Assembly (NCBI GenBank): GCA_000231825.2
Contig: JH720333.1
Coordinates: 694,802-758,801, forward strand
Origin: Tetrahymena elliotti 4EA
Taxonomy: Eukaryota > Ciliophora > Oligohymenophorea > Hymenostomatida > Tetrahymenidae
Direction of reading: 5' to 3'
Length of the DNA: 64,000 bases
Made by a program: the position numbers and the translations under genes. Shown one piece after another: positions 37,655-50,130 of this stretch. Position 1 is the stretch's first letter, and each line of letters starts with the position of its first letter. The notes under the pieces were generated by a model. It made no database searches, had not been told where the DNA came from, and was given only the letters and a program-made list of their open reading frames with translations.

Positions 37655-40329
37655 ATGAACAAACTCTAAACAGAAAATTAAAAAAATTTTAGCAATTAAA
37701 ATAATAAGCAGCCATTAATACCTAGTGGAAATGCTATAAATTAAGCTAATATTAAAAATAAAGTGCCTTCATAGCTACTACCAAATAAGCCTACTAAGTT
37801 AAAAAAAGTTGGAGATTACATTTTTATCAAATAAATTGGATCTGGAGCATACTCAACTGTTCATTAAGGTAGGCAAAACTAAACTTCCTAAAAAGTAGCC
37901 ATAAAAATGATTCCAAATAGCAAGCTAAATGATACTGTTTATTAGCGAGTTATTTCTGAAATAAAAATTCTGACTAGTCTGAATCATCCTAACATAGTTA
38001 AGATTATAGATTTTAAAAAAACAAGTTAAAATTACTATTTGATTTTTGAGTTTTGCTCAAATGGTGATTTAGAAAATTACATAAAAAAGCATTATGAAGG
38101 TAAGCTAAATGAGTCTTTATGTTAGTAAGTCATGTTTTAAGTGAGAGAAGCCTTTAAGAAGTTAACTCAGCACAAAATTGTTCATAGAGATTTAAAACTT
38201 GCAAATATTTTAGTTGATGATAATTTTACAATAAAGATAGCTGATTTTGGATTTGCTAAACATAATTAAGAAGATGATTTTCTAAAATCAACTCTTGGAA
38301 CTCCTATCACTATGTAAAAATTCATTAAATTTATTTTGATGTTCAATTGCTAAATCTTAAAAAAGTTTGCTTTTAATTATTTGTGTTTTTATAAACTCCA
38401 TCCATTCTATTTCTTTCTTTTTTCTTTTTTACTACTTGCTATATATTTTTTCGTTTTTTTAAATACTTCAACATTTAAAAAAATGATTGTTAAAATTTAA
38501 GCATAGAGGGGATTAACTGAACTATTATTTTGGAAAAAGCAAAATTTTACACTTAAACAACTACTTTAGGAAAATTTATTTTTCTTTAATTGATTCAATA
38601 TATTTAATATTAAATAGGGCTCCAGAGATTTTGAATGGTAAGTAATACAATGAAAAATGTGATATTTGGAGTCTTGGTGTTATTATTTACTAGATGATCT
38701 TTGGAAAGCCACCTTTTCTACCTGGTAAAGGAGGTGGTATTAATGGACTCATAAAAGAAATTCAAAAGGAAAAATTTGATTTCCCAGAATATATTCCTTG
38801 TTCTGATGAGTTAAAAAACTTACTTAGAAGAATGTTAACAGTAGACCCCTAAAAGAGGCTAAATTTTAAAGAATTATTTAGTAATAAATGGATTACAGGA
38901 GAATTTAAGCCTGGAATGAAGGGATAGGAAGATGAAATTTCAACAATAGATTTAACTCAATCCTTGAAGTAAAAAAAAGAATATGAAAAGGAACAAAAAA
39001 TTAAAAAAAAATAAATGTCATATAACGAAAATGAGGAATATAATGAAGAAGAGTAAAAAGATACTGTTTAGGAGTATTTAGAAACATAAGGAGAAGATGG
39101 ATAAGAAAAAGATTTGGAAGATATAGACATATCGGGAACACAAGAAACAAACTTAGTGACAGAAACTCCAACACCTTATGTTGATGAAGCATTAATATAA
39201 ACACATGAAAAAATTCACCAAAATTAAATTGAGTCATAAAAAGAGGAATAAAGATTGGAAAAAGTAAACTAATCTTTTAATTTTGTTTATTTAGTTATTT
39301 GATTTGCTTCCTACAACTTTTTTATTTAATATTTTCAATCAATTGACTTGTATGTAGTGTAGTTATTTCTAGAAATATCTAAAATAAGCAATTTTTTTAG
39401 AAAATCTAAAATCAAGTAAATTAATTTATTTATTAATTATATAGGTAATTGTTGCATCTGTTATGAAATTTGCTCTTTCTTTACGGAAATATTATGAAAA
39501 AAGAATAATAATCTTTATAGCTAACTGTAAAAAATATATGGATTTCTTTGAAAAAGTAGAAAGCTCTTCCTGCTATTAAAATAACTCTTTTTTCAAAAAC
39601 TCTGTCATACTGAATGCAATAATTATAGCTTCTAGAATTTCTGATTTCATTAAAGGCAATATTTCTGTAAAAATAGAATCAGAAACTTATAATTTAGGAA
39701 CGTATTCTAGTTTTACAGGTCTCTTTTTAGAATAAGGAGAAAATGACCCTAATAATTTGATTCATATCTTAAAAAAGAAATAAGCAATATTAGTTTAAGT
39801 CATATAAAAACTTTTCAAAGATTAATAAATGAATATTCCTTCTTCAAATTCTCCAGAGTATCTCTTTATGCAAAATCTTATCAAAACTTATTCTCTTCAT
39901 TAGACCATATCAGAAAGTAAATATTAAATTAAAAATTAAACAATTTTAAACTTCTTTAATTAATTAGATCACCAAGATATACAAATAATTAAAGAAATGT
40001 CAGATCTATTTGAAATATATGAAAAACTTTAACTACCTTCATTATAATTGTAATCAGTTATCAGAAAATAAGGGTTAGACATCAAGAAGCTATTTGGTAA
40101 TTTGAGCAACATGTTAAACCTGATTTAAGAAACAATAAAAAATGATAAAAAATATGTAAAATATTAAACATCTTCTTTTGAAATAAAAATTGGTGTAGCA
40201 GAAATTTCTCAAAATGAACAATAATTTTTAGAGATTTAAAAAAGGCTTTCATAGATTCTAAATATAAATAATGAAAGTCATAGCAATTCAAGCTATTTAT
40301 GCAGTGAAAGCATAGAGACAAAAAGTTGA
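37655..40329 (+). CDS. ULK/ATG1-like serine/threonine protein kinase
   Basis: Three exons; introns 38314-38617 (phase 2) and 39264-39444 (phase 0); 729 residues. A short Asn/Gln-rich leader precedes the kinase domain (about residues 55-315): glycine loop [16 protein letters not shown] (K84), [10 protein letters not shown] (H177-D179), IADFGFAK (D197), the [14 protein letters not shown] activation segment, and [19 protein letters not shown]. All catalytic residues are present. The IADFGFA and TMAPE wording and the overall layout fit the ULK/ATG1 group. An acidic linker (about 340-430) leads to a C-terminal helical domain ([18 protein letters not shown] onward) where ULK kinases carry their ATG13-binding domain. 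The likely role is autophagy initiation, inferred from family. The assignment to kinase is firm; ULK against other CAMK-like kinases is less sure. Confidence 0.85.
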
Positions 40330-41848
40330 ATTAATACAGCGAGCTAAATAGTCATGAATCAAAGCTTAAAATAAACAAAAGTGTAAAAAGATTACTAACA
40401 TATAACTCTATATATTAAAAAAAGCTCATCAAGATTATTTTGTTTAGAATTATCACAAATTTAATATAAAAACTAGTTTTGTAAATCATCCCTCAATCAA
40501 TCAAACTAAATAAATAAATTAACTAATCATTTTAAAGGAGTAGATAAATAATTTAAATTTCAATATTAAAATTAAAAATATTTTGCACAAATTTACATGT
40601 TATTAAATATGATGATGTAACCTATTTTTATTTTTTCATTTTTATATAAGTTCAAAATCAAGATAAATTTTATTGAATTATCATAATTTAAAAAAACAAA
40701 TTTGCAAACAATTATGATAATAAAATTAAAACTTTTTGCTTAAAATACTAAAAGAAAGAGAAATTGAAATTTGAATTCTAAAATAAAAATTTTAAACAAT
40801 TACTTATAAATATTAATTTAAAATATGGCTGATTGATTGATTTACATTTCCAATTATTATAAAATTATTACTTTTTTTCATCACTAACTTTCTAAATTCA
40901 AACCTTTTTACTTTATCAAATATTTTAGGATATTTAAATAATTACTTTTTTATTTCAAAATTAAAAGAAATTCTCAGGTTGAGTTATTTATTGCAAATAA
41001 AACTAAATTCCTTAAAAAAACACCTCATTTTTGTAATTATTGCTTTTTGCTTAATCTAAGAAAATAGATATTGATTTAAAAAAATAATTTGTAAAATTTT
41101 TTCAATCACGATTTAAAGTTTCTATTTTTAGAATAGAAACAGTATGTTTCTATAATTAAGTTAAAATATGTAAACAAAAAACCTATTAAATCTTGATAAT
41201 AAACTTAGAAACATTTAATTTGAAGTAGGATTTAATTCATCAAAAAATAAAAAAAATAATTTGATTGAAATTTAATTTGATAAATTTTTTTAGCAAACAC
41301 AAAATTAACATAAAGCAGATAAATAAATTAAATTTAAAATCTTAAAAGAAACTATTTTGTTTTATTTTATTAGGTTCATTTGATATCTATTTGTCATAAT
41401 TTATCTACATGTTTTAATATTTTTATAATAAATTACAAGTGTAAATTCCTAGTATAATTTATTGAAGGCTGATTGACTGGTCCTAGCTTTTGTGGAAATA
41501 ATTAAAGTATCAAAAGTTAAAATAAAATTTTTAAAAGAAAAAAGAAAGAGTAAGAAAGATAAAATGAAATAAAATAATTTTTAAAAAAGAAAATAAAATG
41601 AATAAAAAGAAATAAAAAAGAATAACTTAAATAGAAAAAAGCTAATTGAAGGAATGAAATAAAGAAATAAATCAGAAAAAATAAATGAAACAAAGAATGA
41701 ATGAAGTAAAGAAAGAAAGAATGAAAAGAAATGGTAAGTATGAGGGAAGAAGAAGGGAGGAAAGAAAGAAATGAAGTAAATGGCAAAAGAGTAATTAAGA
41801 AAGAAAGAAATGGTTTAATAAAAGAGAAATTGCTTAAAAGTATGGAAA
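40330..41848. other. Intergenic, AT-rich
   Basis: No gene seen in the first 1.2 kb. The last part is the purine tract listed next. Confidence 0.55.
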
Positions 41849-41880
41849 TCACATACTAAGCAAGTGGAAAAAGAAGAGCA
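41520..41880. repeat. Long polypurine tract (A/G-rich on + strand)
   Basis: Some 360 bases in which the + strand is almost entirely A and G, built from irregular gaaa, aaag, aaat and aatg units without a fixed period. It sits just downstream of the small minus-strand gene and touches its last codons. A 111-codon Phe/Ser/Leu ORF on the complementary strand is a by-product of this composition. Confidence 0.7.
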
Positions 41881-42529
41881 TTTAAATGAGGTTACAGTGA
41901 CATTTATCATCGTTTTCATCATACATATTATTATTATATTTTTTCCAATTTTCAACTTCATATACTGTGAGATCCTCATTGAATGAAATCTTCTGCTTCT
42001 TCTTTTGATGATCTATTGGGTTGCCAAACTTATCTAACCTTCCTGCTGCTTCGTTGTTTGCTTCTACATTGTATGCTGCTCCTTCTTTCAAGAGGATGCT
42101 CTATAATTTTCTTGGCTCTTCCTAGAATTTTACATTAAGTTACACATCGTCATCATTCTAAATCTGCTGGCTGATTCTGAAACTACCTCTTTTACCTTTT
42201 GGTTCATTTTTACCTTTTTTTTAAAAGAATTTTTTCTATTCTTATGTGGCCTGTTAATTTATAGGGGTTAAATTGTGTTCATCAGTAGTAGGCACTTATA
42301 ATAAATTATTGCCATTGACAGGTTTATTTGGAGAAAGAGAGGATTATTTTTGGAAACTTTCCATTTCTGACTAGACTGAATTTCCGCTTGAGCTTGTTGC
42401 TTTAAGCATTTTATTCTAAAGTACCTAATTATTGTTATACTAACTATATTTTTGGCGTAACGCATCCTCTGCATTTTTAATGCTATTGGTATTGCTGTTA
42501 TTGGTTGGTGAAACTTTAATCTTTCTCAT
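41849..42529 (-). CDS. Small protein with candidate PP1-docking (RVxF-like) motif
   Basis: ATG 42529-42527, stop 41851-41849, no intron, 226 residues. Starts MRKIKVSPTNNSNTNSIKNA. The N-terminal two thirds are Ser, Asn and Gln-rich and basic (KKGKNEPKGKRGSFRISQQI). The last third is the best-structured part: LQSILLKEGAAYNVEAN, RLDKFGNPIDHQKKKQ, then KISFNEDLTVYEVENWKKYN. KISF fits the [RK]-[VI]-x-F docking motif for protein phosphatase 1, in an acidic-flanked context like many PP1 regulators (inference). Ends CHCNLIQMLFFFHLLSM. No signal peptide. Not assigned to a named family. Confidence 0.72.
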
Positions 42530-43971
42530 AGTTTACTAGTAATATCTATTTTGATGGTAATATAAATTTTATTAAATATTTTTGATGAAAGTATAGGAGG
42601 TTTGCTTGAAGTATGAATTTCTTTGTAATGTTTTTGTTGGAGTAAACCTTTTTTTTAATTTAATACAATCGTAAAATTGAAAGGTTTTTTTTATTAATTA
42701 TGTTTATGAGATAAAGAATTGCTTTGAAGTGAAAGTTATAATTCATTAAATGAATTAATAAATCTTTGATGATCTAAACAAACAAATAAATAATTATATT
42801 ATATACTATTCAAAGTAAGTTCTTTCTTCATTTATTTTATTAACCATACATACATAGATTTTGTCAAGCAAAGAAAATTTATCAAGCCATTTTAATTTTT
42901 TTTTCGAATAGACTAATTTATGCACTGCATTTTTTATTAGATAATTTTATAAATTTGAATGGAAATTGAGATTTTTAAAATTTGCTAAACATAAAACTTC
43001 TTTCAAATATTATTGCTACCAAATTAAATTCAAGTAAGTATTTCTTATTTTTCATAGCATTTAGCAGTTAAATATTTATTTTATCTCTTTAATAGATATA
43101 GTACTTCCTCCATATTTTTTTAATTCGTTTTATTTTTTCTTTTCTAAAATTTCACGCCTCTTCTTTTATTATAAAACATTCTTATTTATTTTTACACATT
43201 TAATGAAACAAATGTGGTTATAAATCTAAAGAAAAGCAATAGAATTTTCAATTGATGTTCTTTTGATTAAGAGTCATTTAGTAACTAATCTAAATAATCT
43301 ATGGTGTTCTAAATATACAAATTCAAATTGGAAAATTTATAATAATAAGAAAAATAAAAGTGAATACAATTTTGGCAGAAATAATATACTTGAATCAAAT
43401 AAGTATTATTTCTTTTTAAATGCATTAATTTAATTTAAAATGCTGATTAGTCAGAAATACTTTTGTAAAAATTCTAGCTTGTACTAAATATAGCTATATT
43501 CATGTGAAGTATAATCACTTAATTACTTTTAAAAAAGAGAGATAGAAAAATAAGCTCAAGTGCATAAATCCAAATAATTAACTAAAATTTTACGCATTTA
43601 GCAAATTGCATGTAATATTTTTATCTATTTAAATCTCCATCAATAATATTTTTTTTCTTTTTTTTTTGCATTTTAAGAATCAAAATAAATGTAAAAAATT
43701 TGAAAATTAACAAAATAAACACAAATACTTCCTTAAATTAAATAGGAAAAAATAAATGTCATCAGATTTACTTTAGATAAAAGTTACACTTCAAAATAAA
43801 TGAATAGATATAATACCATCAAAATAAAATAGAAATCTTATTATTATTCAATTTACATTCGAATCTGTAATTCTTTGCAAATTGTTTATTAAATATAAAA
43901 TAATAGACTTATATGAGCAAAGTAATCTTAAATTAATATTTCCCTTTAACAAGGAAACCAGATAGATTAAA
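42530..43971. other. Intergenic, AT-rich
   Basis: About 1.4 kb with no coding signal on either strand that I can support. Confidence 0.55.
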
Positions 43972-45191
43972 TCAAAATCTGCTTACAATCTATCCATTAC
44001 TCATTTTAGTAATACCTTAAAATGCTCTTTAAAAATACTATGAGCGGAGGTTACTAATATGGTTTTACATAGATTCTTTATCTTGGCCATTGCTTTAGCA
44101 AGCCATTTATTACTAATTGCTTATTTGCTCCTTCATAATGCTAACCTCTAAATTTTTCTTAACTATTTCATAGGCTACATTTTTAACAATGTTAGCAAAA
44201 GTAAGATGTATTGCACTTGCATTTGTGAGATCAAGTCCAAAAATAAACTTATGAGCATCTACATCTTTTTAGCTTAATGCTAATTGCTTAACATTTTCCT
44301 CATTCAGAGTTAAAAAGAGAGCATTATAGTGACTATGAGTATAGAAATTAGTTTTAACAGAGCTCTTGCAAGTATCACGAGAATGCTACTTAATTTTCCC
44401 AGCTACTCTTTTCAAACTAGAAGATAATTCTGGGCTAATATTATAAGATTATCTCAAATTAGCCTCATCTTTGAAGATCTGTATGATTTTGTACATTAAT
44501 AGACGAGTCAAGTTATGGAATTTAGTACTCAATTAGGAATTCTATTCTATTGTCTATTAGATCTTCTATTCTCTCTTCTTGTTTCTTCTTGCATTCATAA
44601 ACGTGTCTTAAACACTACTTCTATTCTAGTTATTGCTACTGCTAGATTAGTCTACAGCACTTTTATTTGCCATGCTGTCTTTGGCTTAGATACAATTTTC
44701 ATTTTTAGTATCATTTGAGGGTTTTAATACGGGGCTGCTGCTCTGCTTTTCTGATATTTGTTGTTCCAGAGGAGCAATAAAAGCTTTCCCACTCCGTTTC
44801 TTTACTTTAACAGGTTCATAAGCTTCATTATCATGTTAATTCTCTTCATCTGTGCCATCACTTGAAGAACCTTAGCTGTTAATTTGTAAAATACCTTCTT
44901 CAATAATAGCATCTTCCTACTCTAATAATGATGCATTAATTTGATTTAAAGTAGAAGCTGCTAAAAGTTCGTTATCAAAGGCATCTCTTAATTCAGAGGA
45001 CTGATGAGAAGATACATTTTAGCTGAACCCTTACTTTTCAGTAAAATTTTTGCTGATAATCAAATCATAATTTTCATTTTATTTGAAATTAATTTTTAAT
45101 TTCAAAGATTCTAAATATTCATTAATGTTCTTTAATATTTAGTTAGTGTCATCTTTTTTCTTTTCTTTTTATTGGGAAGGCTCCTCAGTTG
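43972..45191 (-). CDS. Unrecognised Ser/Gln-rich protein (5' exon not found)
   Basis: Open on the minus strand from 45191 to stop 43974-43972, about 406 codons. Upstream the frame hits TGA with no Met between, while a good acceptor (tttaaatag) ends at 45192. A short 5' exon ending in phase 1 is therefore required, and I could not place it. Sequence begins ATEEPSQQKEKKKDDTNQIL, has acidic and Ser-rich stretches (QGSSSDGTDEENQHDNE), then KVKKRSGKAFIAPLE. A more ordered C-terminal half follows: FHNLTRLLMYKIIQIFKDE, LKRVAGKIKQHSRDT, HYNALFLTLNEENVKQL, HKFIFGLDLTNASAIHL. It ends KMSNGQIVSRF. No membrane helix or known motif. The + strand ORF at 44515-44718 is a shadow. Confidence 0.7.
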
Positions 45192-46108
45192 CTATTTAAA
45201 TGATAATAATGAATTTAAATTTATTTTATCACTAATAATCAAGTATTAATCAACAAACAAATCATTCCTTCCTTTCCAAATTAACAACAAACCCACCCCT
45301 AAAACTGAAAAATGTTCAAAAAATACCCAAAACATGTTTTTCTCCCCTGTAACTTATACTAAAATTGCATAAGATAACTTTACCCTAAATAAATTTGGTG
45401 CTAAAAATGAATAAAAGTATTATTAGAAAGAATATCTATCCTAATATTTAACTTATCCCATAGAGTAATCTTAAGAGATACTCAAAATTAATTTTTTAAT
45501 GAATCAAGCTGGTAATAATATTACTATTATTATAATATCAAATCAAATATTTTATTATCAGCTTGGCCTTTATTAAATTTTATTTGCTTCCCTTATAGAA
45601 AATTCAAGAAACTAACTGGATTTTTCTTGACAAATATTTATCTCTTTTATGTTGAGATTGTTTATTTTTGGTTTTTTTTAATTTAGAAGTGACTGGGAGT
45701 TACTCTATGGGAGCTTACACTTTTTATCAAATGCGTAAGATTTAATTAAAAATAAAGATATTTTAAAAAATTGGATAATTTCCCAATAAAAAGAGAAAGA
45801 TTTTAAGTATTAAAATTAAATTTATCTATTAATTTATCCTATTTAAAAATTAATCTCAGGTCATTATCACTCTAAAATAAAAGTATTTCTCTCCTCATAA
45901 GCTGCAAAATTAAACAATAAGTCATTCATCAACAACAACAACATCCTTCTTCTTCGTATTCACTAAGCAACTAAACAAGTATCTTCGTATCTCAAGCAAA
46001 AGCAAAAACAAGATTTCTATGGTAGCAAATAGAATTTCTTACAATTACACTTTTTTTTATAAATTTAAGCAAAAAATCTTAGCAGTTTATCATCAAAAAT
46101 TAATGAAA
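45192..46108. other. Intergenic with a doubtful minus-strand ORF
   Basis: A 147-codon ciliate-code ORF on the minus strand (45925-45482) is open from an ATG. Its Phe/Leu/Gln-heavy composition looks random, so it is not called. The missing first exon of the 43972-45191 gene probably lies here. Confidence 0.5.
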
Positions 46109-47686
46109 TCAGAAATCATTTATTTGGTATTTCTAAAGGTTATTTGATGAGTGAGAGATAAAGTTGAAAGAGTGAAAGAGTAAATGTAAGATTGTGAAGA
46201 ATAAATTCAAATTACATAACTAATTTAGTAAATGAGTTTAAGTTTAAAAGATAAATTTGTATGCTTTATAAGAGAGTTGTAGAAGTAATTAAGTAAGTTT
46301 GTTTGTTTGTTTGTTAGTGAGTTAATTAGATGGAAGGATTTGATTTTGGAATAAATTGAGATGTTTTATATTACTTATTGCATTATCAGTCTCTAAGTTG
46401 CAATTATCTCTAAGCAAATTCCTATCCAAGCCAGCAGCAGTATAGCATGATGAGGTTGAAGGTGGTGATGAAGAAGATGTTGATGAGGATTGAGGTAGTT
46501 AGAAAGATGGTGTTGATGAACTTGAGCTTTAAGTCTTATCTAAGGTGAAGCTAGAAGTTTTCTTGCCTTGAGAAAGCTAATCATAAAATTAGTTTAATGT
46601 TGAAGAAGTAAATTAAGAATGTTATTCTTGTAAAATTTATTAACTTTAAGATTTTAATGGGGCGTTTTAAATTTGATTTTTAAATAAGATTTCAGCGATA
46701 TCTTTTAAAGTTTGCGGATCAGTAATATTTTTCAGCTTTTAAAAATCCCATTCATTTATTAGAGATTAATATTGGCTATTTGCCAAAGTTGATGATGAAC
46801 TTATTGTTTAAGTTGCTTAGCATGCAGTGCTGCAAGATAAATCTTCTGAAGTATCTTTTTTGTTGGAGCTTTATTTATTCATTGTAATAGTGCCTAGAGG
46901 CTCGCAAGCAGTTTCTTGTTAAGAATTAACTTCTTAATCACAATTTTTTAAATAAGATAGCATTGTGAAGACTGGAGATTTAGTTCCAGAAATAGAGGCA
47001 GAATCTACAATAGTTTCAGATTTATCTCTAATTATTTATTCTTCTGCTTTAGCAAGAGAAAAATTAACTTCTTAGAGTTGTGTTACAACAGCTGACTAAG
47101 ATATCTAAGATCCGATTCCTACTTATTCGCTTTAAGCAGAATATTTTTTTGAGACTCTCTAAAATCCAAGTGGTTTAGGAATTTTAGGTATGTCTTAATT
47201 GCCAATTTACAGCTATTGCTGTGATTGGTTTAGTATTAATTGTTATTCATAACCTACTGTCATATCAGTTTAAGTTGTACAGTTGGAAGTATTCAAGTCC
47301 ACTCCTTTGTCCTTGTCTTTTTTGCTACCTAAATTATATTTACATTTAGGATCTTGAAATTGGTTGAGCTAATCGATCTGCGCATTGTAAATTCGAGGGA
47401 ATTAGTAAAACTAAGGATACTCTGGAGGTATTTCTGTGTTGAAAAAAGGCATTTGAGTTTGTGTTATTGATGAATTTTAGTTGTAAAAATCATGATATCC
47501 TCCTCCCTATTGGGTTTATTAGAGTTAAAGAAGCTGCTACAAGAGAAGAGTCTAGAAGGGAATTTAAATTGATTGTTCATTTTATGATAGAATAGTGCCA
47601 TAAATACTTTTGAGTTGAAGGATTTATTGGAGATATTAATTGGTCAAGTTTTATTAAAAGTTTTCGTCGTTAAAAACGAAATTCAT
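46109..47686 (-). CDS. Unrecognised Gln/Ser-rich protein
   Basis: Open on the minus strand from ATG 47686-47684 to stop 46111-46109, 525 residues with no intron needed. The start was chosen as the only in-frame Met near the 5' end (MNFVFNDENFQQNLTNQYLQ); the frame stays open about 65 codons further upstream, so an earlier exon is possible. Gln-rich N-terminus with GGGYHDF and PEYPQFYQFPRIYNAQ, then CKYNLGSKKDKDKGVDLN, a Ser/Thr-rich middle (SETIVDSASISGTKSP) and a long Ser run (SSSSTPSF, SSSTSSSSPPSTSSC) near residue 440. The last 60 residues are hydrophobic and atypical and could be read-through past an unseen intron. Function unknown, likely intrinsically disordered. Confidence 0.6.
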
Positions 47687-50130
47687 TACCTAGCCTTAGA
47701 TTTTAAGCAAACTCTTTCTCTTGTTTTGATTTGTTTCTTGGAAGAGTTATTTGTTAATTATTAATTTTTTTGTTTTTGCACTAAATTATTTATAAATAGA
47801 AATTTGATTTCTTTTTCTGCTTTTTTTTTCCAATACTAATACTTTTTGGGCCTTCTCTTTACTTTTTTACACTACTCATATTTATTTCCAATTTTTTCCT
47901 CATTTCTTTCTTTTTCAATTAGTTAATTGATTTCTTCTCATTCGAATATCATTCACATCTCATTCATTTATATTATTATATAAGATGACGACTTTAATCA
48001 AGTCTTAATTGTTAATTGCGAAAACATATAAAAAAAATTTAATTATCAAGTTCCCATGCTGTAAATTATAAATTTATTTCTGATAATTTACTAATCCTTC
48101 AAAAAGAGAGAGATTAAACCTAAATGAATTTGAATATTATTTATTATCTTAACTCCTTTTTTATTAAATATATGTAAAATTTTTTTTATTTTATGGAACA
48201 AATAATTTAAATTGTGATAAACTCTTTCTCTCCTTCTCAGTGTAATTTAAAATCAATAAAATAGAATAATTAGATAATTTTTATTTCTCTCTACAAAATA
48301 TTAGATTATAGCTATCGAAATTGAATTTTATAGTTAGAATCTTTCTATCTTGCCAAAAAAAGAAAAAAGTAATAAGCTTATACTATGTATATTTTAATAG
48401 TACCTAAATATTTGATTTCTATTTTAAAATTTGTAATAACCTACTTCCTAATTCAAAAATAGCATTTCACTTTACAAAAAATATGAGAAAATCACTAATA
48501 AAAAATAATGCTATTATTAGTTCCTCATAAAATTTACTGTTACTTTACTTTTTAAAAGAAAAAAATTATGATAACAAACAAATATTGGAAAATTTTAAGA
48601 TATTAAACTTATAAAAATATGAAAATTAAAGTGAATGAATGAATAATGTCTTCATAATTTGTATAACATATTTAATAAAAAGAAAGAGCTAAAGAAAGCA
48701 ATAGATAAATTGAAACCTTATTATTTTGTTATAAATTAACTATAAAAGATAATTAAATGTATCACTTCCTCTTTTTATATTCACAAGTACAATTTTTATC
48801 TTATTATAAAAATACTAAATAGATTACTCTATCAAATGTATCTAACTTTAATTGAATGAGCATTTCTCTTTTATTAAAATTGTAAATGAAATATTAAATT
48901 TTTCCTCTTCTATTTTAATGAAAATATCTTTTTCTGCAAAACAATATGTAAAGAAAACTTAAATTTAAATAATTATAATATTCATACACTTTTATTAAGT
49001 CTCAAAATATATTTTTTCTTTATATAAAAGAAATTTTTCTTGAACTATTCATAATTTAATTACTTCAAATATTTAAAAGCATTCAAGGTTTAAGTTATTT
49101 TGATAAAAAATTATTGGGTATGAGCATTTTATAGTCAATAACTTTTTAATTCTATTGATCATTCATACTTAATTTTATTTATTTTCAATGTCTATTTTCA
49201 AAAATTATTTTTCCTTCATACAAAAAGAAAATCTTTTTTCATTATCAAATTATTTAAAACTAAAAAAAGGATATCCTCTTACTTTCTTTAAAAATTTTAA
49301 TTTTATATAAAAAGATTTTTCTGTATATTTCTAAGACTTACAAATTAAATTCCAACAATCACCTGATAAAAGTTAATAAGCTTTAATGTTTAATTTGATA
49401 TTTAATAAATTAATTTAACAATTTAATTTATATTTTATAGAAAATGTTAAATTTTTTTTGTTCCTTGTTTTATTAAATCTAGAAAAAATTTACTTTTCAA
49501 AAATAATATGGAGATTTTCTCTGATATTTATTTTTGGTGTGGATATTTAAGAATCTTTGAAAAAATCAAACATAAATGGCATTTAAACAAAATCAAGTAA
49601 AAAAGTAGCTAATTTTTTATTTTTTATCTTTATTTTTTTAAAATCTTTTGGAAGTTAAAATTTTTCAAAAAATTTATTACTTCTAACTTCTTCTTTAAAC
49701 AAAAAATTTGAGGGAGTAAAAGTTAAAACATTTTCAGATAGAAAAAATGAACACAAACATTTTTAAAAAAATATTATATTTAATGGAAACATTGATATTT
49801 TTTGTTAAATCTCCCCCTCATCATCCATTCAAGGTGAATTTTTTCTTGATTACTAATTAAAAATATTATTTAAAAATACTACCTTAATTTGCTTTTTTTA
49901 TAACCTCCAACTTAATAAAATTTCATACAAATCCTAGCAATTTTGAAACTATTTTCCTCAATTATGTATTTTATTTTTTAACTGAAGTGGTGAAAAATAA
50001 ATTTTGTGATTTTTGAAAATGAATTTAAAGTCAAATATTGGTTATAATATTGTTTGGAAAAATATTGAAAAATGAACACATGAAACAAAAAATTTTATGA
50101 ACAAAACAAATCACATTTTATCATTATAAA
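47687..50130. other. Gene-poor AT-rich stretch
   Basis: About 2.4 kb of very AT-rich DNA, with long T runs around 47800-47900 and 49600. No supported gene on either strand. Confidence 0.55.

Noticed and set aside
41517..41852. 111-codon minus-strand ORF of Phe, Ser and Leu
   Set aside because: Direct by-product of the purine tract on the + strand; no protein-like composition.
45482..45925. 147-codon minus-strand ORF under the ciliate code
   Set aside because: With TGA as the only stop, runs of this length arise by chance in AT-rich DNA; composition looks random and no motif is present.
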